A stretch of 62,914 bases of DNA from a virus, in IMG/VR virus record IMGVR_UViG_3300021403_000003, positions 113,952-176,865 of that record; one strand, given 5' to 3'. The notes below the pieces were generated by a model that saw only the letters and a list, made by a program, of their open reading frames with translations, was not told the DNA's origin and did not search any database. Below, piece by piece: positions 49,416 through 55,748 of this stretch. Position 1 is the stretch's first letter. Each line of letters begins with the position of its first letter. A program made the position numbers and the translations under genes.

Positions 49416-49533
49416 CCCTCTGTAGCTCAATTGGTCATTATACTCAGTTAGCTAATGTCCGAGTCCGCTCACAGGTAAGAGCGTCTGTCTGAACAACAGA
49501 AGGTTGGTGGTTCGAATCCATCCGGAGGGGCCA
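49416..49533 (+). tRNA. tRNA-Phe(GAA) with about 41-nt D-arm insertion
   Basis: Acceptor CCCTCTG/CGGAGGG, anticodon arm TCTGT-CTGAACA-ACAGA, T-arm GGTGG/CCATC, CCA. The D-arm reads GCTCAATTGGT, then an insert with CATTA/TAATG hairpin and a second GCTCACAGGTAAGAGC D-arm-like unit. It would need folding around or removal of the insert. Confidence 0.7.
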
Positions 49534-49548
49534 ATTTTGAAAGTTTAT

Positions 49549-49691
49549 GGGCCTATAGTTTGGTACGATGCAATGCCAAAAACTATGTGTCAGCGCTGGT
49601 AAAGCGTTGGGGTCGAAAACGTCTGCCCTGGGATAGAAGCGTCTATCCTTTAAAGCAGAAGACGCTGGTTAAAATCCGGCTGGGTCCACGA
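49549..49691 (+). tRNA. tRNA-like gene with large insertion, possible tRNA-Lys(TTT)
   Basis: Acceptor GGGCCTA/TGGGTCC, T-arm GCTGG TTAAAAT CCGGC, 3' end CGA instead of CCA. About 70 nt intervene between D-arm halves. The anticodon loop near CCTTTAAA could read TTT or TTA. GGATAG/CTATCC and TCTGC/GCAGA helices compete. Confidence in identity is low. Confidence 0.4.
49581..49597 (+). repeat. 17-nt direct repeat, copy 1
   Basis: AACTATGTGTCAGCGCT, identical to 50500-50516. It lies inside the insertion of the 49549 tRNA-like gene. Confidence 0.8.
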
Positions 49692-49701
49692 TTTTGCATG
49701 T

Positions 49702-49777
49702 GCTCCTATCATCTAGCAGCCCAGGATGCGAGCTTCTCAAGTTCGTCACACCGGTTCGAATCCGGTTAGGAGTACCA
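49702..49777 (+). tRNA. tRNA-Glu(CTC)
   Basis: Acceptor GCTCCTA/TAGGAGT, anticodon arm CGAGC-TTCTCAA-GTTCG, T-arm ACCGG/CCGGT, discriminator A, CCA. Confidence 0.9.
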
Positions 49778-49785
49778 ATTTTTCC

Positions 49786-49864
49786 TCACGTGTTATCGCT
49801 GATGGTATGCGAGTTCTGGCTTTGAACCAGATGGTCGTAGGTTCGATTCCTACCGCGTGATCCA
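49786..49864 (+). tRNA. tRNA-Gln(TTG)
   Basis: Acceptor TCACGTG/CGCGTGA with U1-A72 as in bacterial Gln, anticodon arm TCTGG-CTTTGAA-CCAGA, CCA. A hairpin pair with alternative folds (ACGGTAAC/GTTACCGT, 49907-49940) follows. Confidence 0.9.
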
Positions 49865-49950
49865 GTAATCGTTGAAATGTTTGGTGCCTAGATCATCACA
49901 AGATGTACGGTAACCATGTTCAAGACGGAACCGTTACCGTCAAGATTTAT

Positions 49951-50024
49951 TCAGGTGTCGTCTAGTGGTAGGACAAGAGGCTCTGACCCTCTTAGCAGTG
50001 GTTCGAATCCATTCACCTGATCCA
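49951..50024 (+). tRNA. tRNA-Gln(CTG)
   Basis: Acceptor TCAGGTG/CACCTGA, anticodon arm AGAGG-CTCTGAC-CCTCT, CCA; U1-A72 again. Confidence 0.9.
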
Positions 50025-50030
50025 AGTTTC

Positions 50031-50105
50031 GCGTATGTAGTACAACGGTTAGTACATCCTCCTGATAAGGGGAAAACGCAGGTTCGATTCCTGACTTACG
50101 CACCA
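50031..50105 (+). tRNA. tRNA-Ile(GAT)
   Basis: Acceptor GCGTATG/CTTACGC (one mismatch), anticodon arm TCCTC-CTGATAA-GGGGA, T-arm GCAGG/CCTGA, discriminator A, CCA. Between it and the next tRNA is a 9-bp hairpin CCTGCTTGG/CCAAGCAGG. Confidence 0.9.
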
Positions 50106-50155
50106 ATTTCTCCTGCTTGGACATACTGATTCTGCCCCAAGCAGGTTATGATTAT

Positions 50156-50230
50156 GAACCGTGATGCAGCTGGCGTGGCAACGTGGCTTTCACCCACGTG
50201 AGATGGGATCAAAACCCATACGGTTCACCA
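50156..50230 (+). tRNA. tRNA-Glu(TTC)
   Basis: Acceptor GAACCGT/ACGGTTC, anticodon arm CGTGG-CTTTCAC-CCACG, T-arm ATGGG/CCCAT with unusual loop ATCAAAA, CCA. Confidence 0.88.
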
Positions 50231-50235
50231 AATTT

Positions 50236-50325
50236 AGAGGGTTGCTCGAGAGGCTCATGAGCACTGTCTGGAAAGCAGTTGGCGACGAAAGTTGCACGTG
50301 GGTTCGAATCCCACACCCTCTGCCA
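50236..50325 (+). tRNA. tRNA-Ser(GGA)
   Basis: Acceptor AGAGGGT/ACCCTCT, anticodon arm ACTGT-CTGGAAA-GCAGT, long variable arm GCGAC/GTTGC, T-arm GTGGG/CCCAC, discriminator G, CCA. Confidence 0.92.
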
Positions 50326-50545
50326 GAGTCCGTGAGTGGGCGTCAAAAGACAAAACTCAGGCGAACGTCGGCTGTAACATGGTTGAGACCGAAGGGTCAA
50401 GACCTGAGACCTGACACACCAGAGAGCGAAGTGGTGATTTGTGCTATCGATGAGCTTAGTGAAACCAATCATTGAGGTTGGAATTACAACATAGCATTTA
50501 ACTATGTGTCAGCGCTAGTTTCAAAAACATCGATGCCAGGTTTTT
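50326..50545 (+). ncRNA. structured inter-tRNA RNA with tandem GACCTGA repeats
   Basis: 220 nt without tRNA or ORF. CTGACAC (50417 region) complements GTGTCAG within the 17-nt repeat at 50500. CATAG/CTATG and GAAAC/GTTTC helices flank it, and ATCGAT occurs twice. Fold uncertain. Confidence 0.35.
50500..50516 (+). repeat. 17-nt direct repeat, copy 2
   Basis: AACTATGTGTCAGCGCT, identical to 49581-49597, in a different structural setting, preceded by a CATAG/CTATG hairpin. Confidence 0.8.
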
Positions 50546-50637
50546 GGAAAATTAACTCATGTGGCCATGGGACCTGCCTTGAAAGCAGTGGGAGCGATGA
50601 TGAATCGCTTGGGGATCGATACCTCAGTTTTCCGCCA
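50546..50637 (+). tRNA. tRNA-Ser(TGA)
   Basis: Acceptor GGAAAAT/GTTTTCC, anticodon arm CTGC-CTTGAAA-GCAG, long variable arm AGCGAT/ATCGCT, discriminator G, CCA. Confidence 0.9.
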
Positions 50638-50643
50638 AATTTT

Positions 50644-50732
50644 GGAAGATTAAGCAGTCAGGGTGCTGCCGCTCGGTGCTAACGAGATGGAACCAGAAAT
50701 GGTTTGGTAATCGTGTTATCAATCTTCCGCCA
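50644..50732 (+). tRNA. tRNA-Ser(GCT)
   Basis: Acceptor GGAAGAT/ATCTTCC, anticodon arm CTCG-GTGCTAA-CGAG, variable arm AACC/GGTT, discriminator G, CCA. Confidence 0.88.
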
Positions 50733-50735
50733 AAT

Positions 50736-50822
50736 TTACTCGTGGCGAAATGCAGGAACACGCGCTCCTATATGGAAGCCTCATTAATCTGAGGACTGCT
50801 GGTTCGAGCCCAGCCGAGTAAT
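50736..50822 (+). tRNA. leucine-like type II tRNA, probably degenerate
   Basis: Acceptor TTACTCG/CGAGTAA (perfect), Leu-type D-arm, T-arm GCTGG/CCAGC, variable hairpin CCTCA/TGAGG. The anticodon arm is one base short (6-nt loop), so no anticodon can be assigned, and CCA is not encoded. Confidence 0.5.
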
Positions 50823-50932
50823 TTAGATCCCGCAAGGGGTTGGTGGAGGCACTTCGGTGCCCCAGACTGGCCTATTCCCAATAGGCAGCTAATGCTGAGC
50901 AAAGCTCAAAAGTCATTAAGACTCAGCGAATC
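50823..50932 (+). ncRNA. string of stable tetraloop hairpins
   Basis: CCC-GCAA-GGG (GNRA), GGCAC-TTCG-GTGCC (UUCG), GCCTATT/AATAGGC and GCTGAG/CTCAGC enclosing TGAGC/GCTCA. Unusually ordered for an intertRNA spacer. Confidence 0.5.
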
Positions 50933-51009
50933 GCCCTCGTGACGGAATTGGCATACGTGGTTATCTCAAAAGTAACATTTTGTGGGTTCGACTCCCACCG
51001 TGGGCACCA
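50933..51009 (+). tRNA. tRNA-Leu(CAA), short variable arm
   Basis: Acceptor GCCCTCG/CGTGGGC (one mismatch), anticodon arm GTTAT-CTCAAAA-GTAAC, variable region 5 nt, discriminator A, CCA. Confidence 0.88.
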
Positions 51010-51020
51010 ATTTTACTGGT

Positions 51021-51120
51021 TTGATCCATATATCGTAATTGCAATTCAGAGGTGTATAAAGATCGGCGTCAGTGTCTGTTTGTTATATTGAAAATTCCTT
51101 TGTCTTTGATAATGGATCAA
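51021..51120 (+). ncRNA. structured inter-tRNA RNA (9-bp closing helix)
   Basis: TTGATCCAT/ATGGATCAA closes 100 nt that are otherwise AT-rich. No tRNA arms or ORF. Confidence 0.5.
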
Positions 51121-51128
51121 TTTACTTT

Positions 51129-51203
51129 GCCAACTTAGCTGAGATGGATTAGCGTGTGCCTGAAGAGCACGATAGGCAGGATCGTTACCTGCAGTTGGCA
51201 CCA
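51129..51203 (+). tRNA. tRNA-Phe(GAA)
   Basis: Acceptor GCCAACT/AGTTGGC, anticodon arm GTGC-CTGAAGA-GCAC, T-arm GCAGG/CCTGC, discriminator A, CCA. Standard counterpart of the insertion-bearing Phe tRNA at 49416. Confidence 0.9.
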
Positions 51204-51252
51204 AATCCGATGGACCGTCAGTGGTCATTCGTGAGGAAAAGAACGTAGTTGC

Positions 51253-51321
51253 AAATGCGTGTATTCCTGCTGTAATCAATCAGTCGCGATGAGAACTTCA
51301 AGCGATACAGTTCTCGCATTT
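51253..51321 (+). ncRNA. structured inter-tRNA RNA (7-bp closing helix)
   Basis: AAATGCG/CGCATTT closes a region containing GAGAAC/GTTCTC hairpin. Directly precedes tRNA-Lys. Confidence 0.45.
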
Positions 51322-51323
51322 TC

Positions 51324-51400
51324 GGGTCTATAACTTAAACTGGCTAAAGCCTTGCCTCTTAAGCAAGCGGATCCAGGTTCGATGCCTGGTAGACCCACCA
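51324..51400 (+). tRNA. tRNA-Lys(CTT)
   Basis: Acceptor GGGTCTA/TAGACCC, anticodon arm CTTGC-CTCTTAA-GCAAG, T-arm CCAGG/CCTGG, discriminator A, CCA. Confidence 0.92.
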
Positions 51401-51443
51401 AGTTCCCAGCAAATGTCCGAGTTAGCCGGGCTGCGCTGTATCG

Positions 51444-51511
51444 ATCAAGTTCGTTTGGACGAATGCCTGGCTTTGAACCAGGAGAAATGGGTTCGAATCC
51501 CATGATTGATT
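51444..51511 (+). tRNA. tRNA-Gln(TTG)-like, possibly degenerate
   Basis: Anticodon arm CCTGG-CTTTGAA-CCAGG and T-arm ATGGG/CCCAT are perfect, but the D-arm is tiny, the acceptor ATCAAGT/GATTGAT is imperfect and CCA is absent. Confidence 0.5.
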
Positions 51512-51572
51512 ACTCGCAGGATTGTGTGTAAAAAGCACGTTACCTGCAGGCGCAGAAATTCTTAGGAAATAT

Positions 51573-51959
51573 ATGTTCATATTGATTGAAAAGTATATGT
51601 TGAGAACCAAATTGGAGCGTCAATCGCATCTTGATTTGAGTGACCTATGTATTTGTATCGGTGGGAATAGTATCCAATGTCGATTGCTCTTAGCACATCA
51701 CCTGAAAACGACAGTGCCAAAGGGTATGAAGACACATCTTTGTCATGCTTGTAACAATGGTGCTTGTTCAAATCCCAAACATCTGTATTGGGGAACAGCT
51801 AGAGAGAATCAAGAGGATAACGCTTTATTGATTCCTGCTATTGCTAAAGCAATGCAAAAACGTAAAGGTCTTCCGCTTACAGAAGAACATAAAGAAAAGA
51901 TCAGATTAGCAAGACTGGGTCAAATCAACAACCCAGCTGGAAAGAATTCGGGCTCATAG
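51573..51959 (+). CDS. HNH homing endonuclease in tRNA array
   Basis: 128 residues from the ATG at 51573 with AGGA upstream; a TTG at 51522 would run through a hairpin. AHHLKTTVPKGMKTHLCHAC and then CSNPKHLYWGTARENQED are the HNH and zinc segments. The C-terminus EEHKEKIRLARLGQINN resembles a nuclease-associated DNA-binding module. The last 10 nt overlap the next tRNA, as in the broken HNH at 45164. Confidence 0.75.
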   Translation: MFILIEKYMLRTKLERQSHLDLSDLCICIGGNSIQCRLLLAHHLKTTVPKGMKTHLCHACNNGACSNPKHLYWGTARENQEDNALLIPAIAKAMQKRKGLPLTEEHKEKIRLARLGQINNPAGKNSGS

Positions 51960-52026
51960 TTCAACCTGGTAGAATACCTGGCTTTTACCCAGAAGATGTC
52001 AGTTCAAATCTAGACTGGGCCCACCA
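51950..52026 (+). tRNA. tRNA-Lys(TTT)
   Basis: Acceptor GGGCTCA/TGGGCCC, anticodon arm CTGG-CTTTTAC-CCAG, T-stem with an extra A, discriminator A, CCA. Overlaps the HNH gene end. Confidence 0.85.
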
Positions 52027-52031
52027 ATACT

Positions 52032-52107
52032 GGTGATATGGCAGAGTTGGCCATGCGCCTTCCTCATAAGAAGGAGGACACAGGTTCGAATCCTGTTATC
52101 ACCACCA
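52032..52107 (+). tRNA. tRNA-Met(CAT), or Ile2 if modified
   Basis: Acceptor GGTGATA/TATCACC, anticodon arm CCTTC-CTCATAA-GAAGG, T-arm ACAGG/CCTGT, discriminator A, CCA. Confidence 0.9.
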
Positions 52108-52152
52108 AGCTGTGGAGCTTCGCCGACTCCCAAATATCGGCTAAAGAATTTT

Positions 52153-52227
52153 GCCTCCATAGTACAATGGCTAGTACACGTCCTTGGTAAGGACGAAATC
52201 AGGGTCCGATTCCCTGTTGAGGCACCA
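52153..52227 (+). tRNA. tRNA-Thr(GGT)
   Basis: Acceptor GCCTCCA/TTGAGGC (one mismatch), anticodon arm CGTCC-TTGGTAA-GGACG, T-arm CAGGG/CCCTG, discriminator A, CCA. Confidence 0.9.
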
Positions 52228-52231
52228 GTTT

Positions 52232-52314
52232 GCCGATGAAACAACGCTGTGCATTATTGTCGTTTGACAGCGGTCTCGTACGACGTCAACGAGACCCTTG
52301 GTTGATCATCGGCT
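52232..52314 (+). ncRNA. structured inter-tRNA RNA (three-way junction)
   Basis: GCCGATG/CATCGGC closes GCTGT/ACAGC and an 8-bp hairpin GGTCTCGT/ACGAGACC, with CAAC/GTTG stacking on the closing stem. Confidence 0.5.
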
Positions 52315-52322
52315 CCATTTAT

Positions 52323-52398
52323 GCCCGTGGCCCGAGGGATTTCGGGACCCAAGCTACGAACTTGGTGTGCGCAGGCTCGACTCCTGCCACGGGTGCCA
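52323..52398 (+). tRNA. tRNA-Arg(ACG)
   Basis: Acceptor GCCCGTG/CACGGGT, anticodon arm CCAAG-CTACGAA-CTTGG, T-arm GCAGG CTCGACT CCTGC, discriminator G, CCA. ACG requires A34 to inosine editing by TadA to read all CGN. Confidence 0.88.
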
Positions 52399-52430
52399 AT
52401 TTATCATAATGCTTCTGTTTTCAGCGCTAT

Positions 52431-52504
52431 GGGTCTGTAGTTCAATGGCAGAATTTTTGCACGACAAGCAGAGGAAGATGGTCCGATTCCATCCAGACCT
52501 ACCA
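52431..52504 (+). tRNA. tRNA-Val(GAC), C33
   Basis: Acceptor GGGTCTG/CAGACCT, anticodon arm TTTGC-ACGACAA-GCAGA with C instead of the universal T at position 33, T-arm GATGG/CCATC, discriminator A, CCA. Confidence 0.7.
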
Positions 52505-52509
52505 AAATT

Positions 52510-52758
52510 ATGATTCCTCGTTGGCAATTAAATATGACATTCTTTGGGGAAATCCTGAAGAGTGCTCGTTCTTGTAAGAAATGTAAAGGCACTTGCGTTC
52601 TTTGGGAACACCTTCATGCTAATCGTTTCACCAGAAATCGAAGAATGCCTTCTTGGCCACTTCACACCGATCGTTGGTATCAACCAAGCAAATCTGTCTT
52701 TGTGCGCAGAATTGAAGAAATTAGAATTGATAGAAGGATGACAAAGAAATATGGCTAA
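52510..52758 (+). CDS. hypothetical protein with CxxC motif
   Basis: 82 residues. CKKCKGTCVLWEHLHANRFT may bind a metal. Basic overall. The first protein gene after the tRNA array; its end overlaps the GGQ protein start by 8 nt. Function unknown. Confidence 0.5.
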   Translation: MIPRWQLNMTFFGEILKSARSCKKCKGTCVLWEHLHANRFTRNRRMPSWPLHTDRWYQPSKSVFVRRIEEIRIDRRMTKKYG

Positions 52759-53140
52759 GCGCATCATCCTTACCAAGAAAGACTTCAATTATGACTGGTT
52801 TAGTGGAACTGGTGCTGGTGGTCAATATCGAAACAAGCATCAAAATTGTCTGAGATTGACTCATATCGAATCTGGTATTGTAGTTGTTGCTCAAACTGAA
52901 CGTGATCGTCCTTCAAATGAAAAGAAAGCATTTGATAAGATGAAAGTCAGACTGAAAGTTCATTATAATCCAGAAGTTCAAAAACAACGTTTCAAAGCCA
53001 CAGAAGAAATTAGAGTTTATCATGAACCTGATAATCGTGTTAAAGATCATGCATCAGGTCATAGACAAACTTACAAAGAAGTTGTCAAGGATGGTGAACT
53101 TGACGAAATGATAGTTGCTCGTAAAATGGCTCTTGATTGA
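52751..53140 (+). CDS. RF-1 domain (GGQ) peptidyl-tRNA hydrolase-like protein
   Basis: 129 residues. FSGTGAGGQYRNKHQNCLRL followed by THIESGIVVVAQTERDRPS is the class I release-factor catalytic domain; GGQ at 23-25. There is no codon-recognition domain, so it resembles ArfB/ribosome-rescue or PrfH-like proteins that hydrolyse peptidyl-tRNA on stalled ribosomes. Its position next to the tRNA array suggests a translation role. Confidence 0.8.
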   Translation: MAKRIILTKKDFNYDWFSGTGAGGQYRNKHQNCLRLTHIESGIVVVAQTERDRPSNEKKAFDKMKVRLKVHYNPEVQKQRFKATEEIRVYHEPDNRVKDHASGHRQTYKEVVKDGELDEMIVARKMALD

Positions 53141-53161
53141 TTTTCCAAGTAATTCTCCGCT

Positions 53162-53190
53162 TTACTTCAAGCTTCCTACAAGTATGATAG
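53162..53190 (+). promoter_or_regulatory. sigma70-like promoter candidate
   Basis: TTTACT, 16-nt spacer, TATGAT, about 30 nt upstream of the GTG at 53216. Confidence 0.35.
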
Positions 53191-53215
53191 GCTCCAGTTC
53201 TAACAGGAGACTATT

Positions 53216-53452
53216 GTGGCAAAGAAATTTCAACGCGTCATAATCAATAAAATGATTGATGGCGTTCTTGTTGTTGCTTTGGAAAATGTTCCCGGAAAAG
53301 CAGCAACTCAGGTCCGTATAATTCCTGGTGCTATTGAACCCCTCGCCAATTCACCAAAGGCTGAAGATTTCTTTGTTCCTGGTCGTTATGAAAAAGATCG
53401 TGTTCGTGCAGATTTTCTTGGTGAACAAGCAATGAAATTTGTTAAGGAATAA
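53216..53452 (+). CDS. hypothetical protein
   Basis: 78 residues from a GTG with AGGAGA upstream. Beta-rich N-terminal half (KKFQRVIINKMIDGVLVVAL). Lies directly before the DNA ligase. Unrecognised. Confidence 0.6.
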   Translation: MAKKFQRVIINKMIDGVLVVALENVPGKAATQVRIIPGAIEPLANSPKAEDFFVPGRYEKDRVRADFLGEQAMKFVKE

Positions 53453-53455
53453 ATC

Positions 53456-54334
53456 ATGAAAGCACCAATGCTCGCTGTTGAGGCTCCCAAGGATCTTAAA
53501 TTTCCTGTTCTAGCCAGTGCCAAACTGGATGGGATTCGTGGAATTGTTGAAGATGGTGTTCTGTACTCTCGTTCTGGTAAACCAATCCCAAACCTGTTTG
53601 TTCAGGCATTTTTCAAGGAACATGCAGAGGAATTGGAAGGGTTGGATGGTGAACTCATTGTTGGTCCGCCGAATGCCAAGGACGTCTATCTGAAAACCAA
53701 CAGTGCAGTGATGACCATCAAAGGCGAGCCTGATTTCAATTTTTATGTGTTTGATTGGGTTAATACTCCAACTCTACCATACATCGAACGCATGCGTATG
53801 ATCGAGGAAAAATCATACACTGCTCGTATTGTTGTTCTTCAGCAACTTGAGATCACCAATGATACAGAACTCACTTCTTATGAGGAGAAGTGTTTGCAAC
53901 TTGGTTACGAAGGTCTCATTGTTCGTTCACCTACCGCTCCTTACAAACACGGTCGTTCAACGGCTCGCGAAGGATACTTGTTGAAGGTTCGTCGATTCAG
54001 TGATTCTGAAGCTGAGATCATTGGATTTCAGGAGGAAATGGAGAATACCAATTTGGCGAAAGAGGATGTATTTGGCCACACGGAAAGATCTTCTGCCAAG
54101 TCTGGAATGGTTGGTAAAGATACACTTGGGGCTGTGCGAGTTCGTGACTTGAAGACAGGCGTAGAATTCAGTGTCGGATCAGGTTTTACGGCTGATCAAC
54201 GTAAAGATTTTTGGATTGCTCGTAAGCTCCTCTTTGGTAAGATAATCAAATATCGATACTTTGAGGTTGGTGTGAAAGATGCTCCTCGGTTTCCAACATT
54301 TCATGGTTTCCGTGACAAAATTGACATGTCATGA
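53456..54334 (+). CDS. ATP-dependent DNA ligase
   Basis: 292 residues, a minimal ligase. AKLDGIRG carries the adenylated Lys (about K23), GLDGELIVG is motif III, GYEGLIVRSP motif IV, and LLKVRRF motif V. A C-terminal OB-like domain follows (GMVGKDTLGAVRVRD). Smaller than T4 gp30 and closer to T7-type ligases. It seals Okazaki fragments. Confidence 0.88.
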   Translation: MKAPMLAVEAPKDLKFPVLASAKLDGIRGIVEDGVLYSRSGKPIPNLFVQAFFKEHAEELEGLDGELIVGPPNAKDVYLKTNSAVMTIKGEPDFNFYVFDWVNTPTLPYIERMRMIEEKSYTARIVVLQQLEITNDTELTSYEEKCLQLGYEGLIVRSPTAPYKHGRSTAREGYLLKVRRFSDSEAEIIGFQEEMENTNLAKEDVFGHTERSSAKSGMVGKDTLGAVRVRDLKTGVEFSVGSGFTADQRKDFWIARKLLFGKIIKYRYFEVGVKDAPRFPTFHGFRDKIDMS

Positions 54335-54534
54335 GATCATACAATTCAGCATTGTTGGATTTTTGTGAAGAAGCGTTAAAAGCAACGGGTGACACTAGGA
54401 AGGTGCGTTCGGTTACGTTTGGACCGCACCCGTTAGAGGCCAGAATAGAATTTGAGGATAACACAGAAAGAAGTGTTAATGGTCTCATCGTTTCTCAAAT
54501 GAAAACTCTTATTCGAGATTCGGAGGATGTATGA
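54331..54534 (+). CDS. hypothetical protein
   Basis: 67 residues with a helical start and a short beta segment (RKVRSVTFGPHPLEARIEF). Starts at an ATGA junction with the ligase gene. Function unknown. Confidence 0.5.
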   Translation: MRSYNSALLDFCEEALKATGDTRKVRSVTFGPHPLEARIEFEDNTERSVNGLIVSQMKTLIRDSEDV

Positions 54535-54622
54535 ATAAGTGGGCGCAGCTGTTTTTGTTGGAAGGACTAGCTCTTACATAAATTTCAAGGTATGATGTTG
54601 CAACTTGAAATTGGAGATCATC

Positions 54623-55156
54623 ATGACGAATGTTGCTCGATTGGAAAAGTTTTTCAAGGAGAAAGTTAATGGAGTGAAGATGGCCTCCATTGACACCAAG
54701 ACCCAAGTCCATCTCAAGGGCGGTAAGTCCAATCCCATGCAAGGTAAGGTGTCCAAACTTACCGTTGGTTCCAGTGTCATGCTGTATTCCAATACTGCAA
54801 CCAATGGGTATGAAACGCTCGTGAAGCGTCGCTTGGAACAGGAAGGGAAAGATCCAGAAGAGTTCAAGCTCGGTAATAGACCATGGGGTCAACGAGTTCC
54901 TGGAACTCCGATTATCACCCACAATGGAAAGGTGTACTTGGAAGTGATTTACATCAAACCTGGTTTAGTTACTCATGTTGATGACACTTCCAAGGAACTT
55001 CAAGTTGATCAAATTCCAGGGTATCCAGAAACGGTGATTTCCGAAAGTTCCCAGGGTGGTCTTGATAAGAAAGTCATCATTCGTACCATTTCGATGGATT
55101 CTCTTATCAATATCAGAATTGATGGTCAAGAGTACAAGGTTAATGACCCAGAATGA
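54623..55156 (+). CDS. hypothetical protein
   Basis: 177 residues from the ATG at 54623, preceded by TTGGAG; the in-frame TTG at 54605 is less likely. A mixed fold with VHLKGGKSNPMQGKVSKLTV and a conserved-looking WGQRVPGTPIITHNGKVYLE. No family recognised. Confidence 0.6.
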   Translation: MTNVARLEKFFKEKVNGVKMASIDTKTQVHLKGGKSNPMQGKVSKLTVGSSVMLYSNTATNGYETLVKRRLEQEGKDPEEFKLGNRPWGQRVPGTPIITHNGKVYLEVIYIKPGLVTHVDDTSKELQVDQIPGYPETVISESSQGGLDKKVIIRTISMDSLINIRIDGQEYKVNDPE

Positions 55157-55596
55157 TCCTGGGAATTGTAGGATCCGAGGGAGCTAAATTCACTGCTGAG
55201 ACTGAAATCAAAGCACGTGAATTGATCAGGAAGATCTTGGCTCCACTCGGATTGATGGATATTGTTTGTAGTGGAAAATGCCCATTGGGTGGTATTGATA
55301 TTTGGGCTATTGAAGAAGCCAAGAAAATGGGTTTTGAGACTCTGGAGTTCCCACCAAAAGTAAATTCTTGGGCTGAAGGCTACAAACCTCGCAATATACA
55401 GATCGCCAAAGCAAGTGATATGGTTGTTTGTATTTCTGTTCTACAGTATCCCGAATCATACAAAGGAATGAAATTTTCTCGTTGTTATCATCACAATGAT
55501 GAATCAAATGTTGAAATGCATATCAAATCCGGAGGATGTTGGACTACCAAATACACCAGATCATTGAAGAAACCTACACAATTGATTGTAGTATGA
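55153..55596 (+). CDS. SLOG/Rossmann-like nucleotide-binding protein
   Basis: 147 residues. LGIVGSEGAKFT, VCSGKCPLGGIDIWAIEEAK and YKPRNIQIAKASDMVVCIS follow the order of SLOG-type (DprA/LOG-related) folds that bind nucleotides or nucleotide-like signals. Could sense or process an NAD-derived or cyclic-oligonucleotide signal, but that is inference. Confidence 0.6.
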   Translation: MILGIVGSEGAKFTAETEIKARELIRKILAPLGLMDIVCSGKCPLGGIDIWAIEEAKKMGFETLEFPPKVNSWAEGYKPRNIQIAKASDMVVCISVLQYPESYKGMKFSRCYHHNDESNVEMHIKSGGCWTTKYTRSLKKPTQLIVV

Positions 55597-55748
55597 TTTG
55601 GTATATGAAGTGTTGCAAATGTGATCATCCTTGGTTGGATGTTCCAGGTGCATTGGCTTTCAATTACAAAGGTTGTCCAAATTGTGAATCATTGTATTGG
55701 GTTTGGTATGTTTCTGTTGAGTATTTGAATTCAATTAATGAAAAATGA
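55593..55748 (+). CDS. small zinc-ribbon-like protein
   Basis: 51 residues from the ATGA junction. CCKCDHPW and CPNCESLYW form the two Cys pairs of a zinc ribbon. Coupled at both ends to its neighbours. Confidence 0.6.
   Translation: MIWYMKCCKCDHPWLDVPGALAFNYKGCPNCESLYWVWYVSVEYLNSINEK

Noticed and set aside
50161-50475. ORF of 104 residues spanning tRNA-Glu and tRNA-Ser
   Set aside because: It overlaps two sound tRNAs completely and has no coding signature.
44179-52504. CRISPR array
   Set aside because: Recurring TTCGA-type units are tRNA T-arms at irregular spacing with differing flanks; there are no identical repeats with uniform spacers.
54531-54581. 16-codon ORF overlapping the stop of the gene at 54331
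   Set aside because: Coupled start but too short to support; no conserved feature.
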